NCBI RefSeq assembly: GCF_042453785.1
Contig: NC_091666.1
Coordinates: forward strand, 28,478,501-28,542,500
DNA length: 64,000 bases
Direction: 5' to 3'
Origin: Malus domestica
Taxonomy: Eukaryota; Streptophyta; Magnoliopsida; Rosales; Rosaceae
Both the position numbers and the translations under genes were made by a program. How positions within the stretch are numbered: position 1 is the first letter of the stretch; each line of letters opens with the position of its first letter. The notes under the pieces were generated by a model that saw only the letters and a program-made list of their open reading frames with translations, was not told where the DNA came from and did not search any database. Below, in pieces: positions 36,077-48,932 of this stretch.

Positions 36077-36239
36077 TTAATGAGTGGTGAGTGCAGACTT
36101 TCTGGCATTCAGGGCACCAATTATCCCAACAGAGAACGCGTTTTGGTCCTCCTCCTTTACCATTTCCTCCTCATACCCTGAATCCTCATCCCCTGCACGT
36201 TCCAATGCCGTCTCGAGAAGCGCCTTAGCAAACACCGGG
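36077..36239 (-). pseudogene. ERA-like GTPase (ERG) gene fragment
   Basis: The minus-strand frame reads PVFAKALLETALERAGDEDS, an acidic linker, then FSVGIIGALNARKSALTTH and a stop. This resembles the start of the GTPase domain of plant ERA-like proteins, whose P-loop is GAPNAGKSALTN. Here proline and glycine of the loop have changed (GALNARKS), so nucleotide binding would be lost. It stops right after the P-loop. It is probably a captured and decayed exon. Confidence 0.55.
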
Positions 36240-38821
36240 GAAGGAAAAACTAATTAATTTTTTTAAGACAAATATTAGTGCACTACAGAAATACATCATC
36301 TATAATAAGGAAACACGTGAATGCCTAAAAACACTATTAAGTCTAATATATCCTTGCATTTCTATTTGAATTCAGAGTACGTGGAAATCACATCAACAAA
36401 TGAAAGCCCTAAATTTTTATCATCATGAATTGGAAAAATCTGCAAAACCTAAAAAATTTCACCGCATCAAAATAATTACAAATTAAACCCCCCATTCTCT
36501 TATATAGCTGATAATCAAAACCAAATTAGTAAATTACTCAGCTAAAAGCCTTTTTTCACCGAAAACACGGAAGGCAAGCCTGAGTCCTAATAATCCAAAA
36601 TCACGTCAAATGGAGGAAAATGATATATCAGAATCGAATACTCATATATTAATAGAAATTTTTTCCTTAATTTATCTAATTATAGAAATAAAAAAAATTA
36701 GATCAAGAAAACCAAGAGCCAGATACAATTTTGATGCAAAGAAAGCAAAGTTAGAATACCAAGAGCCAGATTATGCTATTAAATCAGAGAAAACTGAGAT
36801 GCAATGGAATATATACAAATCTAATCCAAGAAAGCAAACCAAAACCCTTACTGTTTGAGAGAAATTGGGATAGAACATCATAGAGATAAAGCAAGAGGAA
36901 AGATATACCTGGCTCTGGTTGGAATTGCTGCCGATGAATGTTTGGAGAGAAGCTTTACCTTTCACTCGCTTTTGATTCCTGTAGCCACAACAGACACATC
37001 ACTTGTGACAGTTTCCAAAGGGAATTCCGAATTCAGAATTCTACAACCTAAACCATAATTAACTCACAATTTAGTTCCATCAATATGATAGACATACCAA
37101 ACTGTCAACAAACTAACAAAAGTAAACATAAACGTCCCTAGAAATAGCCCAATGGTAGGATTATGTAGTCCGACTGTGCTGAACTAAATAAGAAAAAATT
37201 CAAGCGATCAAAGCTAATCTAGAGCTTTCTCCGCTCCCAAACATAGCAAGAATCAGAACGTGCGTCGTCAATTTCAAGAAATTCACAGAAAGAGAGAAAG
37301 AAAGGGATAGAGTAGTACAAACCTCAGATCGATTGGCCTCGATCCTTTGGATTCCCTCATTATCTTAGCAGAAATCGACAAAAGCATATATACAATGACA
37401 TTTTATCAGCTACTGGTTGGACCACGTTTATTACCTGCCATAAACGGAGAAACAATTTGGTATAAGAATCTCATTCCACAAAACTTCTTCAGTGTTGGCC
37501 TAAACAACTGCAAGCAAAAAAATCCCCAAGATACATACTTTCATCCAAATCATCCACTGCCATTAACAAAACCACACCATATCTTCCTCTAGCTAAGATT
37601 AAAAGAGTGAACTTATCACCCAAATAAAATAGGTATATTAACGAATATGAGTTAAAAAGTGGAGGAAAGCAACAAAACCAATCAAACAACGAATTGTCAA
37701 TAGAATAAAACAACAAATATAGATATCTGAATCAAAGTTTTTTTTTTTTTTGTCAAATGAAGACTTAAATTTCACTCAACATTGTTTCTAATCGTAGCTT
37801 CCTCTCTACCTGTAAAGCATGGTTGTCTTAGCCCGACATACATTTTGATCATGCAGAATCGAGATGGAGACGTTATCTGCTAACAACAGAAATGGAAGTT
37901 CAAAATATTATTGAATCATCAAATGTAGAAATTACCAATCAAATACAGATAAACCACCACCAGCAACCAAAACAGTTTTTTTTTAATGAAATTATACTCC
38001 TCTCATCCAAGCAGCAACCAGTTTTTTTTAACTGCGCTTCTGTAAAACACATGAGCACGGATATATTATAGAGAGCAACAATCACTAAATTTCTAACATC
38101 ACCAGCATTTACAACATTAAGCATGTAGGGAAACTATTTCATTTCATTTTAATTTTAGGTGACACAACTGATAAGAAAGGGTTGAGCAAGTAGCATGGCA
38201 TCAAGAATAAAGGAAGATATTTAGGATGGAACAATTAAAAGTTTCTGTAAACCATTAAATTTATGCTTAGTGAGTATACCAGAATATCTGCGTGCAATGA
38301 AAGTACGGCAAACAGGGGTCTGTGGTTAGCTGGAGAACTCTGGAGACACGAAAATTTCAGGGGTCTGATTTAAGCGTCGAACGAACTCTTTCTCTCTCTG
38401 CAACCAATTTTAGTTTTAAAAAAAATCCAAATTATGAGCACCGACTAAAAAGGTCAACAAAAAGGAAAATTCATACTTCTAGACATAGTGGGAAAAAACA
38501 TGAACTCAGAATGAAACATAATTTTTTTTCCCTAATAAGCATAAGAAACAGAACATTTTCATTTAACATTTTCATTTTTTTCCCCTAATTTTTAGAAGTA
38601 ATGTAGATAGATTTGTTTAGTTGCATCAGGCTCCTCAGTTTCCAATTGACATGTCAATTTATGGTCCACTGCCCTTTCTTTTTCAGACAATAAATCTCAA
38701 ACATTTATATAACCAAATGCATCCAATAATAGAAAACTCTGTAAATTTCCTAGGAAAGTGCACATTCACATAGCGAAGGGTTGCGTGAGAAAATGTATCT
38801 AAAAAAAGTATATTGGGGTAC

Positions 38822-38925
38822 CTTATCTGCATTATATTTCACAGGTGTAGCAGGATAGGCTTCAAGCAGTAATCTTTCTTCTGCTATTTCCTTCACGGTT
38901 TGTAACTCATTGGTGAGTTTCGTTG
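38822..38925 (-). pseudogene. Unidentified exon-like fragment
   Basis: On the minus strand an open stretch reads KLTNELQTVKEIAEERLLL, EAYPATPVKYNADK and then a donor GTACC. Amino-acid composition and the splice site look exonic. I do not recognise the family. Confidence 0.35.
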
Positions 38926-40699
38926 CAAGGCATTCAAAAGAATATAAATATATTAGAGTTCATTTTTATGACACAACAACAAAGTTATAAATAAATTATC
39001 AAGGAATACCATATATAAATGACAAAACCAATTATTATAGTTATTGCAATGATTTCAGCTTTGTTTATTTTTCTTTTATAATGGTCTTGTATATGTGTTA
39101 ATTTCTTATAAACTATTATTTGGTTGAGTCTATAATTTTCAGTCGAACATTCCAACCATAAAAACCAAACCTTCGATCATTCAAACTACGTATTAAATCT
39201 TCATGGCCAACAACTTCGCTTCCAAAATCCAATTCACCACGTGAGGGAAGGATTTATGAGTAGAACGACGGGTACCGTCATTGATCATTGCAAACAAAAA
39301 GCCAAGAAGAATAATACGACTGGGACTAAATTTGTGCAAGCATAGTTTCTTTTGACAAATATATGTTCCCAATTTAATAGGCCATTACTACTTAGCACAA
39401 CAAATTAGTTTTCGTATCGAAACCAACATAAATCTAAGCAACATACACATTTTAATAGTAAATAAATCAAAAAGCAGATTAATAACCACATCACAAATTC
39501 CCCCAGATTAAATAGTGATGTTACCTCACCAGCATGAGCAAAAGGGTGGTGTGCAGTTGTGCTGTGGCCTTGTACCAAGAAGGATGACGACACTTAGGAA
39601 GATATTTGGTTGCCGTTTAACCAGAAATTACCCGTCAGATTTCTGAAACTCACCGGAAAAATGCAAATGTGAGGATTACCTTTGATTAACCTTAAAATGA
39701 ACTCAAATCCAACATGCAATACCTGAATTTATCTCTTGGGAGTGAGAGTAGTCGTTTCCAGGTAATGGCAAGGGCCAATTCGCCTGAATTTATCTCTTGG
39801 GAGTGAGAGTAGTCGTTTAATAAGAAAGAATTCAGACCACAATACTATAGTTGATTATTAAATCAACAGTGTAATGTCTTGTTGAGATTATGTTTCAGCA
39901 TGCACTAAGAATAATCTCAATGGCATATTCCTCTTCCACAGGTCCTGAAGATTTCGGAATGCGGATCTTGGGTTCATTTGGTTTGCAAAATATGAATTCA
40001 TAAGCTCAAAATCTCAAAACTTTCCCAAAATTCTTCAAATGATGATTTTTTTATTTTTTATTTTTTGAAAAGTAGAGAACTAACTGACCATCTTCTTCCT
40101 TGATGAAACACTTGAGAAAGAAAGCGAAGCAGCTTTGAATCTCAGCTGCTACATAGCTTATATAAAAAGCCAAAATATAAAAAATTAATCAAAAGGTTGA
40201 GAGAACTCACATCCCAATCATGCTCGTTGCTGATATTGACACCCACTGACAGCAGCCTTCGATTTTTGGAATTCCCACGTTCAACTCCATGACCTCTGTC
40301 TCTGCCATCCTTCTTTCCCTCACAACCATACCCATTTTGGACCCACCCCTCAATCCCGACACCAACCCTTGATTTGAGGAGGAAAAATCAATCCAACACT
40401 CTTTTTGGCAAGCTTCACTACTCCCTCTTCCTTCCCCTCCCTGCCAATCCACGCCATATCCCTCATTGTAGCCCTGCAACCCACGTTTTTGGCAGACCTC
40501 CCTTTCCCTTCCTCTCCATGACATTCCACACCCTCCTCCCCCATTCCATAAACCCAGCCCAAGCTTTACCTCAACTCCGGCCCCCTCACTTTCTCGAAAC
40601 CAACTTTCAAACCCTAGAATGTAGCTCATTCACTCTCTCGCAACCCACTTTGAGTGACACGGATGCAACAACCCTCGCCCTCTCTCCCGCATTCGCCTA

Positions 40700-40725
40700 A
40701 CCCCAAAATCGCTCTCTCCCTCTCC

Positions 40726-40756
<31 letters not shown>

Positions 40757-40935
40757 TCTTTCTCTTCCCAAATCGAGCATCACCACTCAATCCCCTCTCT
40801 TTCTCACCCTCAAATCGTACACCCCATATGACTCTGTCTGCCTGCAAGCCGCATGCCTTCTTCTCACCAAATCCCTATCTATCTCTCCCTCTCTCTCTCT
40901 CCTCTCTCTGCTCGCTCACTCTCTCTCTCTCGACA
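40700..40935. repeat. CT-rich microsatellite region
   Basis: Two CT/CTCTCC stretches (about 40705-40770 and 40880-40935) separated by ordinary sequence. Overlapping serine/leucine-rich open frames here follow from the repeat. Confidence 0.8.
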
Positions 40936-41342
40936 GCATGGTCTCACCGAGTCCCACTGTAGCTCAGAAAGAAAGGAAATGAAACTCTCTAACTCACCCA
41001 ACCCGTTCGAAACCCTACAGACCAAACTGACCATCGCACCCCTGCCTTTCCACGATCATCAACACGCGGCATGAAGATCAGCGGCAGAGAGAGTCAGTGG
41101 CAACCTCGTAAATAAAGGGAAATTCGGCTCCAAAAACTATTAATTTGTACAGTGCAATTGAAAAGCTTTCTTTAGACTAAAGTAATAATTTGAGGATTAT
41201 CAACTAGAAGAACAAAATATAAATATAACAGAGGATAACAAATGCGAAGAGGGCCAGCTGAAAATGAAATTGCTTCTTGCACTAATTGGACAAGTGTTCC
41301 TAATTCCTAACATATTAAGGCAAGGAAATACAGTCCACATAC

Positions 41343-41533
41343 TACATTCAGAAGATTGTAGTGTCTGTTGTCAAAATGTTGATCAAGAAACATTTCAGCA
41401 CGGAAGCTTTTCTTACAGTATCCGCACTGCCATTCGTTTATATCCAAATGAATCTTGTGCTCTTCCTGATCTCTAAATAGATCATTGTCGGGATGAAGTC
41501 GACAGTTACTTGGAATCTCATAGTGCTCGTGTT
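41343..41533 (-). pseudogene. C2H2 zinc-finger exon, 3' part, split by an LTR
   Basis: The minus-strand frame reads HEHYEIPSNCRLHPDNDLF, HKIHLDINEWQ and CGYCKKSFRAEMFLDQHF, then DNRHYNLLNV before the donor GTATGTG at 41342. The finger is C-x2-C-x12-H-x4-H. The exon joins in phase to 24772. Its 5' end is interrupted at 41534 by a solo LTR; the remainder resumes at 49086. Bases 41529-41533 (GTGTT) are the target duplication. Confidence 0.8.
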
Positions 41534-42018
41534 TGTTGGAAGTTTTGAGACTCTTGTCCCACATTGGGGAAAACAAGATTCTCAAGGGCCTTTAATAGAT
41601 TTAGTGCTTTAGTCTAGTAATTAGAATATGGGTCATTTGGAAATGGATTGAAGGCTTGGGCCTTATGGTTGTGTGGATTAGGCTTGTATAATATAGCCTA
41701 AATACAATTAATATTAATTAATCAAGACAAGAGCCTTGGGATTCATTAATTTTAATTTTCGGATTAAGTTTTTAATTAATTTATTATTAATTAAAAACGT
41801 TTTGATTAAAAGACACAACTCTTAGAAAGAGTTGTGAACCTTCAAATACACTGAACTGGTATTTGAAAGGGTGTGAAACAGCCTATATATCTGCAATCCA
41901 TAGTATCCAAATAGATAATCTTTTTCTTGCTCTTTTCTTCTATACGAATTTTCTAGAGATTAAACACACAAAAAGCAAATTCGCTAGAGTTCTAGAATCC
42001 AATGCGGATTGTAGAATT

Positions 42019-44173
42019 TGATACGCCCCGACCCTGATATTCCCCGAATACCAGGATAGACATGTGCTGGCCGACACCCGAGGGTGACGAAAGCCATTAA
42101 ATGATACAAAAGCTAAGAATAAGAAGTAAATAAAGGTTAGAAATTTTAAATACTATGAATTAATAATTTAAGGAACGTGCTCAGAGCATACAACTAAACC
42201 TAGTCACTAAAAAGAATTAAGATAAAATTTAATGAATGAAGAAGTGAGTCCTACATCGAGAGGATCCGAAGATGCTGCTGCGAAAGTGTCTTGACGCCGG
42301 GATTGTATGCCTCGATTCTAAGTCCTGAATGGGGACGCAAAACAAATGTGAGTGGACCAAGTTCATATATATATATATATATATATATAATAAAACAATG
42401 ATCAAGATACTAACCCCCACAGTTTATATAATGAAAACTACTAGCATAATAAATTATGGATTTAATAAAAATCCTAGCATGCCAAAAATATATCTCAAAA
42501 GCCATATAGCGGAATATCATCGCAGAAATCAAAATAGTAAACGTCTCATAAATCGTCTCGTAAGCGCGGTGTGCTGCTAGTAAGATCATTGAATAAATAT
42601 AACTCCCGGTCCAATGCCTGTTCCATGGTTTCTGTGCCCGTAGCCAAAGATTACCAACTCCCGGCCCAATGCCTCTTCATGTCCCTCAGCCCGTAGCTAG
42701 GGATTATTTCTCCCGGCCTAAATGCCAACACCAAATCCTCGCCCTAGGCGGTATAGTGTCCACTAGGTACGCACAAAATGTTACGCCTCTCATAAATAAC
42801 CACTTCATAGTATAAATACCGACCATCGTTTATACTATAAAGAGGGGTTCAAAAACATGTTCTAGCATCATATCGTCATCTATTAGATAGTCTACCAGTT
42901 CATGATTTTTATAGAAAATACGATATATTAAAATATAGCTCAATATAGGCCACAATTAATTCCTCATCAAAACACGAGACGATAATCAATATATTCCATA
43001 AACATGCTTATCATAAATCAAATCATAAACTCATAAGGCATGTTATTCATTTATGCAATTAAAGCATAAAATCATATAATTTTAGAAGGGGTCCACTCAC
43101 AGTACTTAGTTGCCAAAAGCTGCGCCACTAGCGAAGACGGAAACATCACAATAATTGCCCCTAAGCACATAAAGGGTTTAGGGTGAAGAAATGTGGTTTG
43201 GGCCTAAGCCCAAACACACACACGCACCACACAAGCACACACACAACAAACACACACATGCACGGCATGCACATGCATGCAAGCATGCATATACACACAC
43301 GTACACATGCACTTAAACACACACACACACGCCTAATACACACACACACAAACCACAAAGGCCTTAAGGCCTCACACAAAGGACCGGGCTTTAAGCCATT
43401 TCACTTAAAACCGGCCTAAGGCCCCTTGGGCTGCTGAAAATAAATAATTAAATAGAATAAAAACGGGCTAGGATGGGCTAGGCAGGGAAGGCCCAAAGGC
43501 CTTGGATTTTCTGGGCTACAGGATTCAAAAGGCCGGAAATTCGGCCGGAAAACCACCCAACTTTAAACGACCATAACTTTATCACTACTCAACGAAATCA
43601 AGCAAGACAAAAATGAAAGTTGTAGCCCTCAAAGAGATGAAGAGAATGGTACCTCACGTGACGTCTAACTAGCCGTGTTTTGGCCGGAAAATGCCTCAAA
43701 AGCCACTGAGGTCGCCGGAAACTGGGTAAGATTCAAATGCGTATAACTTATTCAATACTCAACAAAATTGAGTGAAACAAAAAGGAAAGTTGTACTACTC
43801 GACGGGACAAAGAGATTGATACCTTACACGCTGGCCAACGCACCGTGGTTTGGCCGGAAATGGCCTCGAAAGGCGTCGGTCTGCGTTGGAGCTCATGTAT
43901 GAGGCTTCCTGGTTCGACTTCCAAGATGCCAAGACTAAGGTTGAGTTCGTAGCGACGAGATAAAGACGGGGTGATGTTTGTTGGTAAGAAAACTCTCAGA
44001 TGGGTTGAGATAGAGAAGGCCGAGAGAGTGAGTTGCGGGAGAGGTGAGGGAGAAGAGAGAACTGAGAGAAGAGAGAGGGAGACCGGAAAACACAAAAATA
44101 AAACAAGGTGGGCCCCATGGGCTTACCAAGGCTTTAAAACAATTTTTAAATAAAATGGGGTTGGGGTGTTTTA
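42019..44173. mobile_element. Nested 2.15-kb LTR-like insertion
   Basis: Begins TGATACGCCCCGACCC and ends GGGGTTGGGGTGTTTTA, with target duplication GAATT (42014-42018 and 44174-44178). The ends resemble Gypsy-type LTRs of plants, such as that at 59720-61284. The canonical final CA is mutated to TA. No internal coding region is present, so I read it as a solo LTR. Confidence 0.65.
43207..43355. repeat. (CA)n microsatellite
   Basis: Imperfect CACACA array with CATG/CATGCA interruptions, inside the 42019-44173 insertion. Confidence 0.85.
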
Positions 44174-44262
44174 GAATTGGGTAGTTGAATCTGGTAGAAC
44201 AGACGTTGAAGAACCACAAGCACAGAAGTGTGACGTAAATATTGTTCGAAGGACATAGCTAT

Positions 44263-44408
44263 TATTTGGTAAAATATATTTTCATTTCACACTCTGATAA
44301 TGTTACAGCTTAGGTATATATATACATCAAACTAACATGTTATCTTAACCACTAAGCTAACAACTAAGAACATTCATTTACGATTCATTTACAATATTGC
44401 CCTTTATA
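44263..44408 (-). repeat. 3' LTR of the minus-strand Copia element
   Basis: 146 bp; carries an extra 11 bp (ATTCATTTACG duplication) relative to the 5' LTR. The pol frame runs about 30 bp into it. Confidence 0.85.
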
Positions 44409-47400
44409 TCCCCCCTCAAACTAAACTTGGGTATCCGAAGTTGAAGTTTGTCACGAAGGAAGAAAAATCGAAGCTTGGACAGAGACTTGGTGCAGATATC
44501 AGCTACTTGGTCTTGAGTGCAGACAAAATGGACAGCAATCTGTTTAGCAAAGACTTTTTCCCTAATGTAATGATAGTCTATTTCTACATGCTTTATCCGA
44601 GCATGAAAAATAGGATTTTTTGCTAGAGATATAGCTGAAAGGTTGTCACACCAGAGGTGAGGTGTTGTAGGTAAGCAATAGCCAATATCCACCAATAATT
44701 GACAGAGCCAGGTTATTTCAGATGCAGTGTTAGCAAGAGACCTGTACTCTGCTTCGGTGGAAGATCGAGCAACAGTCGGTTGCTTCTTAGCACTCCAGCT
44801 AATCAAAGAATTGCCCAAATATACACAATAACCTCCAGTTGATCGGCGGTCAAGAGCACAGCCAGCCCATTCAGCGTCCGAGAAAGCAGTGAGAGTAGGA
44901 GGAGTGGAACACTTGGAGAACCAGAGACCAATATCAAGAGATCCCTTTAGGTATCGGAGGATACGCTTAACAGCCTGAAAATGTGAAATTTTGGGAGTGT
45001 GCATATATTGGCAGACAAGATTAACAGCAAAACTGAGATCAGGACGAGTTCAGGTGAGATATTGCAGAGCACCAACGAGGGAACGATACTCAGAAGCATT
45101 AGCACATAAGGGAGAATCATGATCAAGTTTGGAGGTGCTGAGAGGAGTACTGCAAGGTTTAGCTCCAGTCATGTTGGCTTTGGATAACAAATCCAATATG
45201 TATTTGGTCTGAGAGAGAAAGATACCAGAAGAAGATCTTTTGACTTCAAGACCAAGAAAATAGTGTAGCGGACCTAAATCCTTGATGGGAAACAGGGAAC
45301 TAAGTTGCTGAATAACTTGTTTACAGGCAGTAGAATTTGGACCAGTAACCAAAATATCATCAACATAGACAAGAATGAAAATCATATCTGAACCCTTTTT
45401 GATAAACAATGAATGGTCACTGGGAGATCCAACAAAGCCAAGAGAAGTAAGAGCACCATGAAGCTTGTCATACCAAGCCCACGGAACTTGCTTTAAATCA
45501 TACAACGAACGATGCAAGTGACAAACATGAGATGGTTGAGTTAAATCCTCAAATCCAGGAGGTTGCTGCATGAAAACAGATTCATTGAGTGTCCCATGTA
45601 GGAAAGCATTACTGACATCGAGTTGATTCAAGAACCAATCAAACTGAATGGCAAGAGTGAGGATGAGTCGAATATTGACTGGCTTGGCTACCGAACTGAA
45701 GTTTCAGTATAATCTAGACCTTCCTGTTGATTGAAGCCCTTGGCAACGAGCCGAGCTTTGTACCGGTTTATAGTGCCATCGGGCTTTCTTTTGATGTGGA
45801 AGACCCATTTACAGCCAACAATATTCTGTGATAGAGACTGGGGAACAAGAGACCAAGTTCCAGTTTTGATGAGAGCAATGACTTCCTCTTGCATAGCTTG
45901 GCACCAATGAGGATATTTTGAAGCTTGGAGATAAGTTTTAGGTATGTAATCCACTGAGAGATGAGAGGGTAGAAGGTGTTTAGTGGTAGTGAGTGCTTTT
46001 GGTTTGAAAATGCCAGATTTGGATCGGGTTTGCATCTGATGGGTGTTAGGGGGTTGAATAGGAATGGAATGAATGGAATCTTGAACTGGCACTACAGGAC
46101 TAGAGTGGATAGGTGGGGAATTGTTATGGGAGAAGATGGATGGTGAAGTGGAGGGGGATCGAGGCAAAGTGGTTGTAGGACTAGAGGATGAAGAAATAGG
46201 AAAAGTAAAAGTAAGGGTGGATGGTATAGGTGATGTAGGCCCAGGGGGCAGGGAGGAAGCTGAAGGTGTGATGGGGGAGAAATGATGGAATGGAAAACTG
46301 GATTCATTAAAGAGGACATGGCGGGAAATATACACTCTGTGGGTAGCAGGGTCAAGACATTTGTAGCCCTTGTGATTTAAACTGTATCCAAGAAAGACAC
46401 AGGCTCTGCCTTTAGGATCCAGTTTTGAGGAAGAATAAGGCTTGAGCCATGGGAAGCAAGCACAACCAAAGACCTTGAGAAGTTCATAGTTTGGAGCTCG
46501 ATGATATAGAGATTCCCAAGGAGACTGTCTGGATGCAGTGGGCAATCGGTTGATAAGATAGATGGCAGTGGTGAAAGCCTCCACCCAATAGATGTGGGGT
46601 ACTTTGGAAGTTGTCAAAAGAGTGCGAGCAGTTTCAACCAAGTGACGATGTTTGCGCTCTGCACACCCATTTTGTTCAAGTGTGTGGGGGTAAGTGAGTT
46701 GATGATGAATGCCATGTGCAGCCAAGAATTGAGAGAAATGATTGCTCAAGTACTCTCTGCCAGAATCAGATCTCAAAGTGATAATATTTGTACACAAAGA
46801 ATTTTCAACCAGAGATTTGTATTCCATAAAAGTTGACAGTACATCAGATTTGCATTTCAAAGGATAAAACCAGCAGTATCTAGTAAAGTCATCCACAAAA
46901 ATGATATAATACCGAAAACCTTGAGAAGAAGCTAGAGGTGATGGTCCCCAAACATCCGTGTGGACAAGTTCTAGAGGTTTGCTAGTTGTACAAGATGTAG
47001 ATACAAAATGAAGCTTTGAGCTTTTAGCCAATGCACAATCTGAGCAGAATGACTTAGTTGTATGAGCCAAAACAGGAATACAAGATTGAGAAGCAAGTTT
47101 ATGAAGAATCTTGACTTATGGGTGACCCAATCTTTGATGCCAGACATCCTTAGAAGCTTTTGCAGTAGCTGTGAGAGCCTTATGATTGCCAGTTGCAGAT
47201 GAGGAAAAATGAAAAGGATAGAACCCTTGCTGAACAGGACCTTTAAAATGCATCCTCCCCGAAGAAAGATCCTTCACAGTGAAGTGAGAGGGATAAAAAT
47301 GCAATGAACAATGATTATCAAGCAGAAATTGATTCGCAGAGAGAATGTTATGTTTCAAAGCAGGCACATAAAGTACTTTATTGAGTTTAAAAGCACTAGT

Positions 47401-48654
47401 AGAAGTATGCAAAGTAGTAGAACCAGAATGAGTGATGGGCAAACCTTTGCCATCACCAATATACACTTGTTCTGGACCTGTGTATGCTTCAGGGTTCTGC
47501 AGAGTTGCATAAGAGTTGGTCATGTGTGATGTGGCGCCAGAATCGACAATCCAAGTAGGATTGGATGAAGAAGCATTAGCAACCATCGCTGCAGGAGAGG
47601 ATTTTCCACTATAAGCGAGATTGAGGCGATGAGGACAATCACATGCTTCATGGTCAAATTGATGACAAATCTGACAAGGTTGTTTCTTGGTGTAGGAAGA
47701 AAAATTGTTGCGACCTCCATGATTATAACGCTGATTATTGCCACGAGGAGTAAAAGATCTCGGATTGTTAGAAGATCTGTAATTGCCATGATTGAAATGA
47801 CCGCGATTATGAGAGCGATCCATCCCACGACTTTGATGACTGAATGTAGAAGGAGAATGAGCCACAAAAGCCTGAGAGTTAGGGTTTGATGCAGGAAGAG
47901 GAAGAATGCCTGCAGAGGTGTTAAGAGCCTGAAACGAGGACATCTCAGAGATACTTTTCTTGCGAGTGGCTAATTGAATCTCTTTGCTCAGAAGCAAGCC
48001 ATGTAGTTCATCAATTGTTGTAGATCCGAGACGAAATTGAACAACATCAACAAATGAGTCATACTCTGAGGGAAGACTGTGGAGAGTGACAGAGATCAGA
48101 TCGGAATCGTCAACCGGAAAGCCGGCACTGGCAAGAGCATCAGCAATTGCCTCAATTTGCTGAAAAAACTGAGCAGCAGTGGAATTTCCTTTTGTAAGAG
48201 TACGAAGTCGAGAGCGAAGCTCATGAATGTGAGACTGAGATGCCGTGGTAAGTCGAGATTCCAATTTCGCCCAAAGATCGCGAGCTGAATTCACACCAAC
48301 AGTATATGGAATTAGGGATTCCAAGAGCGTGGAGTTGAGCCAGTTGAGAATATTTTGATCATTCTCATACCAAGAAACATAAGCAGGATTAAGAGTGCGA
48401 TTTCCTGAGGAATCAAGAAGAAATTGAACCGGCGCTGCCGTAGAGCCGTCTATGTGACCAGTCAGGTTGTAGCGACGAAAAATCGGAGCAAAAAAAGCAC
48501 TCCAGGTCAAGTAATTTGTGGTAGTGAGCTTGATTGGCACCATGGATCCAATATTTTGGATTGTGATTGAGGTAGAATGTGAAGAATTAGGGTTGGGAGA
48601 TTCAGTCGGAAGGGGATGAACGGGAGAGGCCGATTCTGACGAAGGAGACGCCAT
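44378..48654 (-). pseudogene. Copia gag-pol polyprotein, nearly intact
   Basis: Starts at ATG 48654 (MASPSSESAS). Domains: gag, zinc knuckle CQICHQFDHEACDC (about 47640), protease WIVDSGATSHMTN, pre-integrase HQRLGHP, integrase VHTDVWGPSP and DFTRYCWFYP, reverse transcriptase WVFHIKRKPDG and catalytic YVDDILVTG (about 45340), RNase H DAEWAGC and SSTEAEYRSL. Only three lesions are seen: TAA at 47116-47118, a one-base loss near 45700 (after GLDYTET), and TGA at 45050-45052. The rest of the frame is continuous, so inactivation looks recent. Confidence 0.88.
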
Positions 48655-48797
48655 TGTCAAAAGGATGAGGAGGAAAGAGAGCACGATCAAAGATCTTCAA
48701 ACACGAGCGAAGAATCGATCAAGAACACAGAAAGAAGAAGCAGAAAAGATAGGATCGAAGAACGAGAGTCGTTGGACAGAGAAGGCGGTTGATACCA

Positions 48798-48932
48798 TAT
48801 TTGGTAAAATATATTTTCATTTCACACTATGATAATGTTACAGCTTAGGTATATATATACAACAAACTAACATGTTATCTTAACCACTAAGCTAACAACT
48901 AAGAAGATTCATTTACAATATTGCCCTTTATA
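48798..48932 (-). repeat. 5' LTR of the minus-strand Copia element
   Basis: 135 bp, followed on the minus strand by TGGTATCAACCGCC. Confidence 0.85.

Larger units (their letters stand above)
33936..41300 (-). mobile_element. Second Helitron-like region (candidate)
   Basis: Starts with a perfect 6-bp-stem hairpin CCCGCA...TGCGGG at 33943-33960 preceded by CATATT on the minus strand, like the first terminus but without a clear CTAG. About 200 bp near 34729-34935 matches 25459-25690 in the same orientation, so the two regions are related. It holds an ERA-type GTPase fragment (36077-36239) and another exon-like piece (38822-38925). The far end is not defined. Confidence 0.35.
44263..48932 (-). 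mobile_element. Copia retrotransposon with non-canonical TA...TA LTRs
   Basis: A complete element on the minus strand with target duplication GCTAT (44258-44262 and 48933-48937). LTRs are short: 44263-44408 (146 bp) and 48798-48932 (135 bp). The length difference is an 11-bp duplication. Read on the element's strand they begin TATAAAGG and end CCAAATA, so the ends are TA...TA rather than TG...CA. The boundary is fixed by TGGTATCAACC directly after the 5' LTR (initiator-Met primer site) and by a polypurine tract at 44409-44424. It is inserted in the outer solo LTR. Confidence 0.88.

Noticed and set aside
40207..40962. Overlapping ORFs on both strands near the CT-rich tract
   Set aside because: Composition follows the CT-rich sequence, no domain is recognisable and the frames conflict.
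43183..43419. Histidine/threonine-rich ORF
   Set aside because: Translation of the (CA)n microsatellite.
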